The position numbers and the translations under genes were made by a program. This document shows positions 26,916 to 37,304 of a DNA stretch of 64,000 nt, in pieces (the first letter of the stretch is position 1; every line of letters starts with the position of its first letter). The notes below the pieces were generated by a model. That model worked only from the letters and a program-made list of their open reading frames with translations. It was not told the origin of the DNA and searched no databases. Source of the stretch: JAGVSR01 sp963786675 (GTDB lineage Bacteria > Pseudomonadota > Alphaproteobacteria > Rhizobiales > Hyphomicrobiaceae); the NCBI GenBank assembly GCA_963786675.1, contig CAWAZY010000001.1, positions 372,001-436,000 on the forward strand. The letters are read 5' to 3'.

Positions 26916-29900
26916 TCAGGCCGCGCCGCCATCAGTCGGGCCCGATCCCCCACCCGAGCCGCCACGATCCGTTCCCGTTCGCTTGAGCGGCGGTGCATTG
27001 GCTGCGGCTGTCGTGCCGGCGAGACGCTGCAGGCTCGCGGCGATGTTCGGCGGCAACTTGTCGAAGTTCGGCAATGGCCGCACCGGCCGGAGCGGCACGG
27101 CCTGCACGGGCGGCGGTCCGGAAGGTGGCCCGCCGTTGTAGTCACGAGGACGTGCGCCCGGTGCCGGTGGCTGCGTCGGCTGAGTTGTTTCCCCTGGATG
27201 CGCCGGACGCAGGGGTGGCGGCCCGCTGGATGCCGCAAAGGGCGCCATGGGATGACCTTCAGGTGGCCCCCCGTTGAACCCAGCCGGGACCGGGCGCGTG
27301 TCGGCCGTGGCATTGGCGGCATCGCCGGCGGAAAATCGCTGCCCGGCATGGGGGGCGGCGCGGCGTCCGCCGTTAACGGCAGGGGCGGCAGCGGCGCAAT
27401 GGCTGCACCATGATCCGGCGGCGGTGGCGCGGCGGCAACGGGATGCGCGGGCGGCGCACTGGCGCCGCGGGAGAGCCCGCGCACGCGCTGGACTCCCGGC
27501 GCGCCACCATGCCGATGCAGCGGGATCGTCGTCTCTACGGGCGGCGGGGCCCCACGTTGTGAACCGTCTGCGCCGGCGCCATTGGCGGCCGCGGCAATGG
27601 CGTGCTCAGGCGCGAAGGGTGGCGGCGCCGGTGCGGGGACCTGAAAGACGGCCTGGGGCGCGGACTGATGAGCGGATTGGCCGTTGGCCTGGCTTCGTGG
27701 CTATTGCTGGCTTGGGCCATGGCGGCCTGCGCATTCTGCGGCTGGGCGCTGTCTGCCAGAGCCGCATTGGGCTGGACGCCATTCGGCGGGGCTTCGGCCC
27801 CATTGGCCGCCTTGCGGCGCGCGCCGGGCCGGAACAGTCCGCGCGGCTGCATGCGGCGCTCCGACTTGCGAACGAGCTTCAGAAGCTGAAGGACCTCGCG
27901 TTCCGCGAGCGGATCGCCGTAATGGAACCCCTGACCATATTCGCAATCGATCGATCTGAGGAAACTCACGTCCGCATCCGATTCGACCCCTTCGACCACC
28001 ACTTTGCGGCCCAGTTCATGGGTCAGCGCGGTCATGGCGCGCAGCATGTCGTCGGCACTTGTCTCACCGCCGCTGCTGCCGATGGCTATCCGCTCGCGGT
28101 CGATGCGCACGCTCTCGAACGGCAGCCGGCCGACATAGATGATCGACGAGTATCCGGCGCCAAATCCTTCCAGCATGAGTTCCGCGCCCGCGCCCCGCAG
28201 CCACTCAAGCGACTCGGTCGCGCGTTCGGGGTTCTCCATCACGAGCCGTTCGGGAATGCCGATCTTGAGCGAGCCCTTCGCCACGGGCTGGCGTGACAGG
28301 GACTGCCGGATTTCCTGTGCAAGTTCCTGGCTCAGCTCGACGCCTTCAGGCAGACAGAAATTGACAAACAGCGCTTTGTCCGCACGCGGCAGCTCCTTTT
28401 GCCAGTGGGCACAATCCTTCAGGGCGCGCGCAAAAGCCAAATGCAGCATCTTCTGCATCAGGTCCGGCGCGGCATCACCTTTCAAGTAGGCGAAGGGGCT
28501 GACCAGTCCATGCTTTTGATGCTCGATGCGAACGATGGCCTCGAACCCGGCCAGTTCCTCCATCGGCATGTAGACGATGGGCTGATACAGCACTTTCAGC
28601 TGGTTCTTATCGATTGCCCGCATGAGCTCGGCTTGCGTGACGGACCTTTCGTCCGACTGCCCGCGCATATCGGACCGGAAAATTTCGATGCGGTCCGCGC
28701 CGCCCCGCTTGGCGCGATACATGGCTGTTTCAGCTTCGCGCAGGAGATCCTGATCATCGGTCTGCTGGCCGTCGAAGATGGCGATGCCAACCGAACCTGT
28801 GAGAACGATATCCTGCCCCGCCAGCTTGATTGGCGACCGCAGCGACCGGCGCACGCGCTCAGCCAAGGCCGCCAACTCGGCAGCCGGACGCTCTTTCAAG
28901 AGCAGAATGACGAAGCGATCGCCGCTGAGACGCGCCAGGGTATCCTCGGTCTCCAGGTTGCGCTGGAGCCGGCGCGCGACGGTCAGCAGAAGGCTGTCGC
29001 CCACCACCACGCCGTAGGACGAATTGACGGACTTGAACTTGTCGAGATCGACGAACAGGACCGTCGGGCGGATATCGGGTTCACTTCGCGCCCGCTGCAT
29101 GGCGATGCTCAAACGGTCGAGCAGAAGCTGACGGTTGGGCAAACCGGTCAAAGAACATTTGACGGCGTCGTGCAGCAGCCGCTCCTGACCGCGCTTCTGG
29201 TCGGTTACGTCGCGCAGCAGTCCGACGCTCTTGATCGTCCGCCCATCGGAACTGGGCATGGCGGAGGCTTCGATTTCGAACCACCGGTAGCTGTTGTCGG
29301 CATGCCGGAGGCGGAACACACATTGCATCCGGCCGTCGCTGCGCTCTTCGTTCGACACAAGCGAGAGCCGGAAACGCTCCCGGTCGGCGGGGTGGACGTG
29401 ATGGCAGAAGTCCTCGACCTTGGTGTTCAGTTCGCCGGGATTGAGCCCAAGTGCTGCTTCCACCGCGCCGCTGACCTTCACTTCGTCGCGCCGCGCGCTC
29501 CATTCCCATACGCCGGCACCGGCCGCTTCGACGGCGACCGAACGCAACTGCAGTTCCGTTGGCGACGCGCCATAGAGCGGCTCGAGCGAGCGGAATGCGA
29601 ACTGTGTCACGGTAAAGCCGATCAGCAGCACAATCAGCACGAGACCGGCGACGAGGCCGGATACGATCATGTCGCCCGACAGCTGCCCCGTCAGCGTGAC
29701 CGCCGTGCCGAAAGTCCAGACCAGCAACAACAGCCATGTCGGAATAAGTGCCAGCGCACGATCTTGTCCGCGCAATGCCAGGAACAGCGTGGTTGCCATG
29801 CCGACGCCGCCAATCGCCGCAAACGACAGACGAGCAAACGTCGAGGCCAGCCGCGGATCGATGACCGCAACCGCCACCAACGCCAGCTGGGCCATGATCC

Positions 29901-30749
29901 AGACGCTGAACAGCATGCGCGCCAGCCCATGCCAGAGCTGGATGCGCAAAAAGAAATAGAGAAAGATGACGAACTCGCCGCCATCGCGCTTTCGCACGCG
30001 GCGCGGTACACGGCATTGTTCTCGGCTTTCAGCTGGAACAGCTTATGGAAGAAGCCGAAATCCACGCAGAGATAGCCGAGCACACACCAAGCCACTAGCG
30101 CAGCCGCGGGGAAGATGACCTTGTGGTTGGCTGCGAAAATAGAAGTCAGGAAGATCGCCAACAGGCCTGTCAGGCCCAGCATGACCCCGTTGAACAACTG
30201 CCGTTCGCGGACCTTCAACTCGTAATCGAGCGGCTTCCAGAGATAGATGCGCGCATAGCGCTCCGACGACAACTCCGCCACGTACGTAATCGTCTGACCA
30301 GGCTCCAAAGTCACCCGGAAGAGGTCGGCGCGCTCGCTCGTGATCCGTTCAGGCACGAACCCCACCGAAGGCGTCACGGTTTCGATGCGGCGGGCGTCGA
30401 GATCGGGCCAAACGACACCCGATCCGATAACGGCGTACCGGTCAGCCGCGATCCAGCGCTCGATGGCTGTATCGGTGGGATTGCGCAACGCGAACACAAT
30501 CCAACTCGGATTGGTGCCGGGCGTCGTCGCGCGAACCGAAAGGCGGCCCGTCGTTCCATCGGCATTGGCGGCCGTCTCAATCTGGAGGCTATCGCCACGC
30601 AATTCGTAGAGTTCGCCCAGGGTCGTGATCTCGATCCGTCCCTGGTCGGGCGAAACGGTAATCGCTTCGAGTGCCTGTGCTCCGCCACTTCGCGACAGCA
30701 TCAGGCACGCCGAGACCAAGAGCAGGAGGACTGCACGCCACCGGATCAT
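26916..30749 (-). CDS. Giant 7TM-PAS-GGDEF-EAL signalling protein with Pro-rich tail, broken by three frameshifts
   Basis: If restored, this is a protein of about 1,278 residues. It starts at 30749 (MIRWRAVLLLL, signal peptide), overlapping the GNAT stop (ATGA). The order is a periplasmic 7TMR-DISMED2-like domain (about 25-170), seven or eight membrane helices (about 180-390), PAS (VEAAGAGVWEWSARRDEV), GGDEF, EAL and a Pro/Ala-rich tail of about 300 residues. Single-base deletions are inferred near 29974 (AAS to FVIFLYFFLR), near 27665 (into HQSAPQAVFQVPAPAPPPF) and near 27323 (into DAANATADTRPVPAG). The tail ends at 26916. The GGDEF signature is SGDRF, and in EAL the DDFG motif is EGFG and the Lys of IK-D is Arg. 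Both active sites therefore look inactive, which suggests c-di-GMP sensing or scaffolding. Confidence 0.72.
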
Positions 30750-31342
30750 CCGCCGGCCTCCGTCCTGTCGTCGGCCACGCGGCCATACAGGACATGATCG
30801 CGCCAAGCACCGTTGATCTTGAGGTAACCGCGGGCAAACCCTTCACGCGTAAACCCGGTTCGCTCCAGAACGCGGATCGAGGGGAGATTGGTTGGCTGGG
30901 TCGCGGCCTCGAGGCGGTGAAGTTTGAGGTTCTCGAAGCTGAAGCGGATGATCGCGCCGAGCGCGTCAGTCATGTAGCCGCGGCCGACAGAGGACCGCCC
31001 CAGCCAATAGCCAACGGCGGCGGATTGCGTAACGCCACGTTGCACATTGGTCAAGGCGATCCCGCCAGCCAGCGCGTCGCTGCTGGCATCAAAGACAAGG
31101 AAGGCATAGCCCTGGTCGTTGCGGGCCTCGCGCTGGTAATGCCGCACGCGGCGCTTGAAGGCCGTCCGGGTCAGATCGTCGCGAGGCCAGACGGGCTCCC
31201 AAGGCGTGAGATGCGCCCGGCTCTCGGCACGGCACTCCGCCCAGGGCCCATAATCTGAAATCTGCGGCGCACGCAGGAGAACCCGCGCTCCCACCAGGGT
31301 GGACGGAACATCCGGAACGAGACCTGACCGCAGGAATGCCAT
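30746..31342 (-). CDS. GNAT N-acetyltransferase, RimJ/RimL type
   Basis: This 198-residue acetyltransferase of the Gcn5 superfamily resembles the RimJ/RimL enzymes that acetylate ribosomal protein N-termini. Visible elements are the N-terminal RVLLRAPQISDY, the acetyl-CoA loop GYWLGRSSVGRGYMTDALGAI (Q/R-x-x-G-x-G/A variant) and the typical end NLPSIRVLERTGFTREGFARGYLKINGAWRDHVLYG. The true substrate is unknown. Its stop overlaps the start of the GGDEF/EAL gene, so the two are probably co-transcribed. Confidence 0.9.
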   Translation of the reverse strand: MAFLRSGLVPDVPSTLVGARVLLRAPQISDYGPWAECRAESRAHLTPWEPVWPRDDLTRTAFKRRVRHYQREARNDQGYAFLVFDASSDALAGGIALTNVQRGVTQSAAVGYWLGRSSVGRGYMTDALGAIIRFSFENLKLHRLEAATQPTNLPSIRVLERTGFTREGFARGYLKINGAWRDHVLYGRVADDRTEAGG

Positions 31343-31360
31343 GCGCCGGATTCCTAGTTT

Positions 31361-32633
31361 CTAGACAACGGGACTGAGCCGGGCACCGGCTTGTTCGGCG
31401 AGATCCTGGCTCTTTTTGCCGGCGCCCACCACGGCGACCGAAGCCGGACGGCGGCGAAGGCGCGCGGCGACCGCCTGCACGTCGGACGCCGAAACTCGAT
31501 CGACACATGCAACGATTTCTGACGTCGCCAGCAGGCGGCCATGCAGCAGAATTTGCCGGGCAATCTGTTCGGCGCGCGAGGCACTGCTCTCAAGGCTCAT
31601 CATCAGCCCGGCCTTGAGCTGGGCCTTGGCCCGATCAACCTCGGCTTGGTTCGGTCCTGCGTCGGCCATGCGGTCGATTTCGTCGCTCACCACGTTGATC
31701 AACTCCCCGACCATCCCTGGTCCCGTCGCCGCGTGAACGGCAAACAGCCCGGTGTCCTTTAAACCCCAGGCGCTCGAATAGATGGCGTAGCAAAGGCCAC
31801 GCTTCTCCCGCACTTCCTGAAAGAGCCGCGAGGACATCCCGCCCCCGAGCAACCCCGAGAAAACTTGTGCGGAGAAGAAATCCGCTTCGCGATAGGACGG
31901 GGCCTCGAAGCCCATGACGAGATCGACTCTGCTCGAACTTGCGCGAATTCGACCTGACGCCGCCCGTATATCGCGCTGGTTCCTCGACACCCGACCCGCG
32001 CTCAGTGAGCCCCCCGAATAGGGCTTCAGCGTGGCGAACGGCTTCGTCGTGGTGCATGGCGCCGGCGGCCGCGAGGACCATGCCGCCGGGATGGTAGCGC
32101 TCGGCAAGGAAGTCCCTCAGATCATTACTGGAAATCGCTTTGACGCTGGCTGGCGTGCCAAGAATGGTGCGGCCCGCTGGCTGGCCAGGATAAGCGGCGT
32201 CGTGCACCAGATCAAAGATCAGGTCGTCGGGACTGTCGCGCGTGCCCGCGATCTCCTGGAGAATCACTTCGCGCTCTTTCTCGAGTTCGTCGTCGGCGAA
32301 GGTCGAATTTTGCAGAATGTCGGCCAGGATGCCGAGGGCTATCCCTTCATCGCCCTTGAGGACGCGTGCGAAGTAAGCGGTCGTCTCCAGCCCGGTGGCC
32401 GCATTGAGATCGCCGCCGACGGCTTCGATCTCCTCGGCGATATCCCGCGTCGAGCGCGTCAGCGTGCCCTTGAACGCCATGTGCTCCAAAAGGTGCGAGA
32501 GGCCGTGTTGCGCGGGCAGTTCGTGGCGGGCGCCAGCATCCACCCAAATTCCAAGAGAGGTGGTCTCAAGGTGAGGCATGGTTTCGGTGACGACGACTAG
32601 TCCATTCGCGAACCGGGTGACCTCGGCGCTCAT
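31361..32633 (-). CDS. M16 family zinc peptidase (PepR/processing-peptidase type), frameshifted near 31929
   Basis: This is a zinc protease of about 423 residues resembling the mitochondrial processing peptidase beta subunit. The inverted zinc motif HLLEH is in GLSHLLEHMAFKGT and the distal Glu in EIEAVGGDLNA. After KFEQ near 31930 the frame becomes Arg-rich, while the next frame resumes with VDLVMGFEAPSYREADFFSAQVFSG and runs to the stop at 31361, including the family's GGGMSSRLFQEVREKRGLCY. Removing one A of CAGAGTCG restores it. The start ATG overlaps the thrC stop. The thrC-M16 neighbourhood is conserved in alphaproteobacteria. A sequencing indel is likely. Confidence 0.85.
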
Positions 32634-34040
32634 GCGGCTCCTCCCGCGGCGCGGGCCACTGAACGCACGAAGTCCTGGACCACTTTGAGGTCGTTGGCGA
32701 GCACCGGGTAACGCTCCTTATCCGTCATGAGGTTTGCCAGACGATCCGGCAATGGCGGCCGCGTCCCCGTAATCTGTTCCATCGCATCGGGGAACTTAGC
32801 CGGATGGGCGGTGGCAAGCACCACGCGCGGCGCTGGCGGCGAGCCTGCGCGCGCCGTACCCGCGGCCACGTACCCGCACGCCGTATGAGGATCCATGGTG
32901 TACCCGCTTCTACGCGCGACGATCGCGTATGGCGTCCGCCACATCCGTCTCGCTGGCGGCATGGGCTGAAAAATCGGCCTTAGCCACTGTTGCGAGGGGG
33001 CCGAGTTCAAACCGACGCGATTGCGTCAGCGAACCCATGAATGCGCGCACGGCGGCTGCATCTCTTCCCGACGCCTCAAACAGGTAGCGCTCGAAATTCG
33101 AAGAGATTTGGATGTCCATCGATGGCGAGGTGGTCGCCACCACACCGCGCATTTCATAAACACCGCTCTGGAGTGTTCGCGGCAGAATATCGTTTTCGTT
33201 CGACGCGATGACGAGATCGGCGATGGGCAGTCCCATCTTCTTGGCCACGTAGCCGGCGAAGATGTCGCCGAAGTTGCCAGTCGGCACCGAGAACGCTACC
33301 GCGCGATGCGGCGCACCAAGCGCGGCAGCGGCCACGAAATAGTACGTCACCTGCGCAACGATCCGGCCCCAATTGATGGAGTTCACTCCCGAGAGGCTGA
33401 CGTCGTCGCGGAACGCGTGATCGTTGAACATCGCCTTCACGAGCGCCTGACAATCGTCGAATGTCCCTTCGATGGCGATCGCGTGGACATTGCGGTCCGT
33501 GGGCGTCGTCATCATGCGGCGCTGCACATCCGACACGCGGCCTTCTGGAAAGAGAATGACCACATCGCTGCGCGCGCTGCCGCGGAATGCTTCGATGGCC
33601 GCACCGCCCGTATCGCCCGAGGTGGCGCCGACGATGGTGACCCGCGCGCTGCGCTTCTCCAGCACATGATCCATGAGACGCGCCAGGATCTGCATGGCGA
33701 CGTCCTTGAACGCCAGCGTCGGTCCGTGAAACAATTCGAGGATGAAGGTGCCGGGATCGACCTGGACGAGCGGCGTGACGGCGGCATGCCCGAACGTCGC
33801 GTAGACCTCGTCGGTCATCGCGGAGAGCTGCGCCTGCGGAATGCCCCCGCCCGTGAACCGGCCCAAGACCGCTGCCGCGACGTCCCCGAAGGGGTGTCCC
33901 GCAAAACTTGCCATCTCCTCCTGGCTGAAGGCTGGCCAGGTTTCGGGGACGTAGAGCCCGCCGTCACGGGCGAGGCCCGCCAGCAGGACGTCCTCAAAGC
34001 CAAGAACGGGGGCTTGGCCTCTGGTGGAAATATAGTTCAC
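32630..34040 (-). CDS. thrC: Threonine synthase, frameshifted near 32919
   Basis: Threonine synthase turns O-phosphohomoserine into threonine with PLP. The PLP Lys is in LAFKDVAMQ and the phosphate-binding loop in VGATSGDTGGAAIEAFRG; the N-terminus MNYISTRGQAPVLGFEDVLLAGLARDGGLYVPE is typical. The main frame stops at 32910 just after ADAIRDRRA. The next frame continues with RSGYTMDPHTACGYVAA and ends at 32630, a total of about 469 residues, the family's usual length. One extra T in GCGTAGAAG explains the break. Loss of thrC would cause auxotrophy, so an error is more likely than decay. Confidence 0.88.
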
Positions 34041-34138
34041 GGATCTGTTGCACTTTCGTCTTCGGGGATCGGCAAATCACGGCGACCCTACGGCTGCACC
34101 GCGCCGCGAACAAGCCCGCGATCAACGGGTTGTAGGGG

Positions 34139-34897
34139 TTATGCCTCGCCGCCGCGTATGCGCTGGCTGGCATAGATAAGAAAGATCGCAAACAGCGCCG
34201 CGGCGAAGCCGAACCAGGTCAAGGCATACTCGAAATGCCGGTTGGGCAATTTCAGCTCGGTGACGCCGCCTTTCGGCCAGCCGCCGGGCGCCTCTCCTTC
34301 GGCCTCGATAAATATGGGCAGCACGTCGGGGGCCGCCGCCGTCCCGAATGCCGCGGTGCGCATCGCCGCCAGATCCCGCCAGAACCAGAAATTCCGGTCT
34401 GGTTCATTGGCGGGTACGAAGCGATCTGGTGCCACCGGCCGGCGCAGCAATCCAACAACAGTTGTCTCGTCCGCGATTTGTCCCTCGGATCGCGCCGCGG
34501 GCTCTTTCAGGGCTTCGGGAACGTAGCCGCGGTTCACGAAGACGACCTCCCCGCCATCGGTCAGCGCCAGGGGCGTGTAGACATGAAAGCCCGGTCCGCG
34601 CCGTGGATCGGGCGCGTAGAAGTAGAGCTCCTTGTCGTGCAGATAGCGCCCCTGCGCCGTCACCCGCGCATATTCGAGATCCGCGGCGGCGACTGGCCCC
34701 TCACCGGACGGACCTGACAGGCGCGCCTCAAGTGGCACGGGCTCCGCCGTGGCACGCGCGGCGATGTCGGCGAGAAGTCCTTCTTTCCACGCCAGCCGGT
34801 CCAACTGCCAGAACCCGAGCCCGATGAGCACCGGCAGGGCGACGATCACCATCACCGACGGGATGAGAAGTTTCAGGGCGCGCAATTTCTGGATCAT
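34139..34897 (-). CDS. SURF1 family cytochrome oxidase assembly protein
   Basis: SURF1 proteins help insert heme a into cytochrome oxidase subunit I. This 252-residue protein has an N-terminal membrane helix (about 9-30, LLIPSVMVIVALPVLIGLGFWQLDRL with the family's GxWQ-x-RxxWK motif), a soluble periplasmic domain (GRYLHDKELYFYAP, VFVNRGYVP, NEPDRNFWFWRD) and a C-terminal helix (HFEYALTWFGFAAALFAIFLIY). It follows DUF983 in the cox cluster. Start 34897 opens the membrane segment. Confidence 0.93.
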   Translation of the reverse strand: MIQKLRALKLLIPSVMVIVALPVLIGLGFWQLDRLAWKEGLLADIAARATAEPVPLEARLSGPSGEGPVAAADLEYARVTAQGRYLHDKELYFYAPDPRRGPGFHVYTPLALTDGGEVVFVNRGYVPEALKEPAARSEGQIADETTVVGLLRRPVAPDRFVPANEPDRNFWFWRDLAAMRTAAFGTAAAPDVLPIFIEAEGEAPGGWPKGGVTELKLPNRHFEYALTWFGFAAALFAIFLIYASQRIRGGEA

Positions 34898-34932
34898 AAC
34901 GGGGTCCGCGGGTGAGTTCGACCGGAAGCGGC

Positions 34933-35316
34933 TCAATGCCGCCCGGCCAGACGGCCTTCCTCGGCCTTGTTCCGGAATTGCAGGGCGATGAGCAACGCCT
35001 TCAAAAAGCGTAGCAGTCCGAGCGCCAGAATTGGTGTCACCACACCCCACAGCACCAGATGCACCCAGAACGGCGGCAGGAATGTAAATTCAAACCACAG
35101 CGCCGCGCCCAGCACCACAAAACCCAGAATAAAGATCGCAAACACGGCGGGACCATCACCGGTGTCGATGAAGGCGTAATCGAGCCCGCACTTGGAGCAG
35201 TCATCGCGCAGCACGAGTACCTGCTTAAAGAGCGGGCCGTCCCCGCAACGCGGGCAGCGCGCCAGCATGGCCGCCTTGCCGACAGACGTGTGCCCCGACG
35301 TATGTGATGCCGTCAT
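34933..35316 (-). CDS. DUF983 membrane protein
   Basis: This 127-residue protein has a zinc-ribbon-like start (CPRCGDGPLFKQVLVLRDDCSKCGLDY, two C-x2-C knuckles) and two membrane helices (about 58-77 and 82-105). DUF983 proteins almost always sit between ctaE and surf1 in alphaproteobacteria, which points to a role in oxidase assembly; none has been firmly established to my knowledge. Confidence 0.9.
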   Translation of the reverse strand: MTASHTSGHTSVGKAAMLARCPRCGDGPLFKQVLVLRDDCSKCGLDYAFIDTGDGPAVFAIFILGFVVLGAALWFEFTFLPPFWVHLVLWGVVTPILALGLLRFLKALLIALQFRNKAEEGRLAGRH

Positions 35317-35373
35317 TCGACCATGGCCTCCAGTTCAAGCCCGCTTGGACAGCCTACACTGCATTTGAAACGA

Positions 35374-35402
35374 CTGTGGGGCGGCTCAGTGCCGCCCCAC
35401 AG
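35374..35402 (-). other. Strong hairpin between ctaE and DUF983
   Basis: CTGTGGGGCGGC (35374-35385) and GCCGCCCCACAG (35391-35402) form a perfect 12-bp stem with a 5-base loop, 33 bp downstream of the ctaE stop. On the minus strand it is followed by TCGTTTC, a poor T tract. It may be a leaky terminator or an RNA 3'-end stabiliser separating the abundant oxidase subunits from assembly genes. Confidence 0.55.
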
Positions 35403-35434
35403 CGCAATTCAGACTTGGCTAGCCTGAGACGGGC

Positions 35435-36391
35435 TTAGTGGGCCACGCCAGGGTTGGCACCCGCACCCCAAACGTAGATGCAGGCGAACAGGAATAGCCA
35501 GACCACGTCAACGAAGTGCCAGTACCAAGCGGCGGCTTCGAACCCGAAGTGCTGCTTGGGCGTAAAATGGCCCTTCATGGCGCGGAACAGGCACACCAGC
35601 AGGAAGATGGTGCCGATGATGACGTGTGCGCCGTGGAAGCCCGTGGCCATGAAGAACGTGGAACCGTACGAGTGCCCAGCAAACGTGAAGGCCGCGTGAC
35701 CGTACTCGATGTACTGGAGCACCGTGAACAGAGCGCCAAGAGCCACAGTGATGGCGAGGCCGGCGATGAGCTGGCCGCGCTTGTTCTGCAACAGGGCGTG
35801 GTGAGCCCACGTCACTGTGACGCCCGAGAGGAGCAGCACCAAGGTGTTGAGGAGCGGCAGACCCCAGGGATCGAACGTCCCCTTGAAGTTGCCTTCAGCC
35901 AAGGCGCCCGTGGCGGGAATGGTCGCCTCGGTCATTTCAACGGCCACCGGAGGCCACTGGCCGCCGAACAACTCATTGCGCTTCACCAGCCCTAAGGCTT
36001 CCTGGACGTTCTCGACCATGTATGTGCCGTTCGGGAACAGCGAATGGTCGAAGTAGGCCCAGAACCAGGCGACGAAGAACATTACTTCCGAGGCGATGAA
36101 GAGGATCATGCCATAGCGATGATGGAGCTGCACGACAGGGGTGTGCGAACCGGACGTGGCCTCATTAAGGACGTCGCGCCACCACATGAAGGCAACGAAG
36201 CATAGCGCAAAAATGCCGACTGCGAACATCGCAGGGCCCTGCAATCCGAAGATGCCCATACCGCCGCCCGTCGAGCGCATCCAGACGATGGCGCCTATGG
36301 CGGTGATAAATGCACCGATGGACGCGAGGATCGGCCATGGGCTTGGATCCAACAGGTGATAGTCGTGATTATTCGCGTGAGATGAGGCCAT
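35435..36391 (-). CDS. ctaE: Cytochrome c oxidase subunit III
   Basis: Subunit III is the seven-helix membrane subunit of aa3-type oxidase. Conserved parts are HDYHLLDPSPWP at the N-terminus, FIASEVMFFVAWFWAYFDHSLFP, GLPLLNTLVLLLSGVTVTWAHHAL, and the end HFGFEAAAWYWHFVDVVWLFLFACIYVWG. A loop of about 35 residues after helix 3 (NGTYMVENVQEALGL onward) makes it 318 residues, longer than the mitochondrial form. Start 36391 is chosen because homology begins there. Confidence 0.95.
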   Translation of the reverse strand: MASSHANNHDYHLLDPSPWPILASIGAFITAIGAIVWMRSTGGGMGIFGLQGPAMFAVGIFALCFVAFMWWRDVLNEATSGSHTPVVQLHHRYGMILFIASEVMFFVAWFWAYFDHSLFPNGTYMVENVQEALGLVKRNELFGGQWPPVAVEMTEATIPATGALAEGNFKGTFDPWGLPLLNTLVLLLSGVTVTWAHHALLQNKRGQLIAGLAITVALGALFTVLQYIEYGHAAFTFAGHSYGSTFFMATGFHGAHVIIGTIFLLVCLFRAMKGHFTPKQHFGFEAAAWYWHFVDVVWLFLFACIYVWGAGANPGVAH

Positions 36392-36490
36392 GGTCGTCTC
36401 CGTCTTCCCCGTTCCTTGTTGTTCTCGCCCGATCACCCGGACGTTCGTATGAGCGGCTCCCGCTGCGCGTCGCACCGCGGGTCCGCATCG

Positions 36491-37096
36491 TCAACTCCGT
36501 TTGTCCGGCTTATCGGCTGCAGCCTGATTGTCCGCAGCGGCGGGGCCTTCAATCCGGTAGAATGTGTACGACAGCGTAATCTGCTTCAGCCGCGCCGCAT
36601 CGGGATCCTTGACCAATCCCGGATCGACGTAGAACGAGACCGGCATTTCAACAGATTCGCCCGGCTGCAGCGTCTGCTCCGTGAAGCAGAAGCATTCGAT
36701 TTTGCTGAAGTGCGCCCCAGCCGAATCCGGCGAGACATTATACGTCGCCGAACCTGTGATCGGCTTATCGCTGGTGTTGGTTGCCCGATAGAATGCCAGA
36801 ACGTTTTCGCCGACGTTCGTTTCGATGGTGCGCTGCAGGGGCTCGAATTTCCATCCCATCCCCGGTGCAATGTTGGCGTCGAAACGCACCGTCAGCTTAC
36901 GATCAAGCACTGTTTGCGAGGGAGCCTCCGCGCGTTGCGTCGTGCCGCCAAATCCTGTGACCTGGCAAAACATCTGGTAGAGCGGCACGGCCGCGTAGGA
37001 CGCACCGACCATAAGGAACGCGCCCGCAAGACAGGCCAACGCGATCGATTTGTCGCTGCGGCGCTGCGGGGTGGGCTGATGAGGCTCTTGGGCCAC
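36491..37096 (-). CDS. ctaG: Cytochrome c oxidase assembly protein CtaG (Cox11)
   Basis: CtaG/Cox11 delivers copper to the CuB site of subunit I. This 201-residue protein has one membrane helix (about 18-38) and a periplasmic immunoglobulin-like domain with the copper motif CFCF (Cys135 and Cys137 in KIECFCFTEQTL). PLYQMFCQVTGFGGTTQ after the helix is the family signature. It lies between coxF and ctaE. Confidence 0.95.
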   Translation of the reverse strand: MAQEPHQPTPQRRSDKSIALACLAGAFLMVGASYAAVPLYQMFCQVTGFGGTTQRAEAPSQTVLDRKLTVRFDANIAPGMGWKFEPLQRTIETNVGENVLAFYRATNTSDKPITGSATYNVSPDSAGAHFSKIECFCFTEQTLQPGESVEMPVSFYVDPGLVKDPDAARLKQITLSYTFYRIEGPAAADNQAAADKPDKRS

Positions 37097-37122
37097 GGTG
37101 CGTATCCCTTCAGGTTATTAGT

Positions 37123-37299
37123 TCAGAGCGGACGATCGAGAACACTGCCGCCCAAGCGGACAATGGTCGCGGCGTAGAACATCACAACGAGAAACCCAAG
37201 TCCGAGGGCGATGGCCAGCGAACGCAGCCGTTGACGCCGCGCGGTTGCGGCCTCCTGGCTGGCCTTGCTCTGATCTTCGCCAGTGGTCATGTGCAGCAT
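37123..37299 (-). CDS. coxF: Small CoxF-like membrane protein
   Basis: This 58-residue protein has a charged N-terminal half (DQSKASQEAATARRQRLR) and one membrane helix (SLAIALGLGFLVVMFYAATIV) ending in RLGGSVLDRPL. Proteins of this size and ending (RLG-x-V-x-x-RPL) sit between ctaB and ctaG in many alphaproteobacterial cox clusters and are called CoxF. Their role is not established. Start 37299 or 37290 is possible. It begins 6 bp after ctaB ends. Confidence 0.8.
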   Translation of the reverse strand: MLHMTTGEDQSKASQEAATARRQRLRSLAIALGLGFLVVMFYAATIVRLGGSVLDRPL

Positions 37300-37304
37300 A
37301 CCTT

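Noticed and set aside
28399..30075. Long plus-strand frame opposite the GGDEF/EAL gene
   Set aside because: It mirrors the coding strand and has no recognisable domain, start context or ribosome site.
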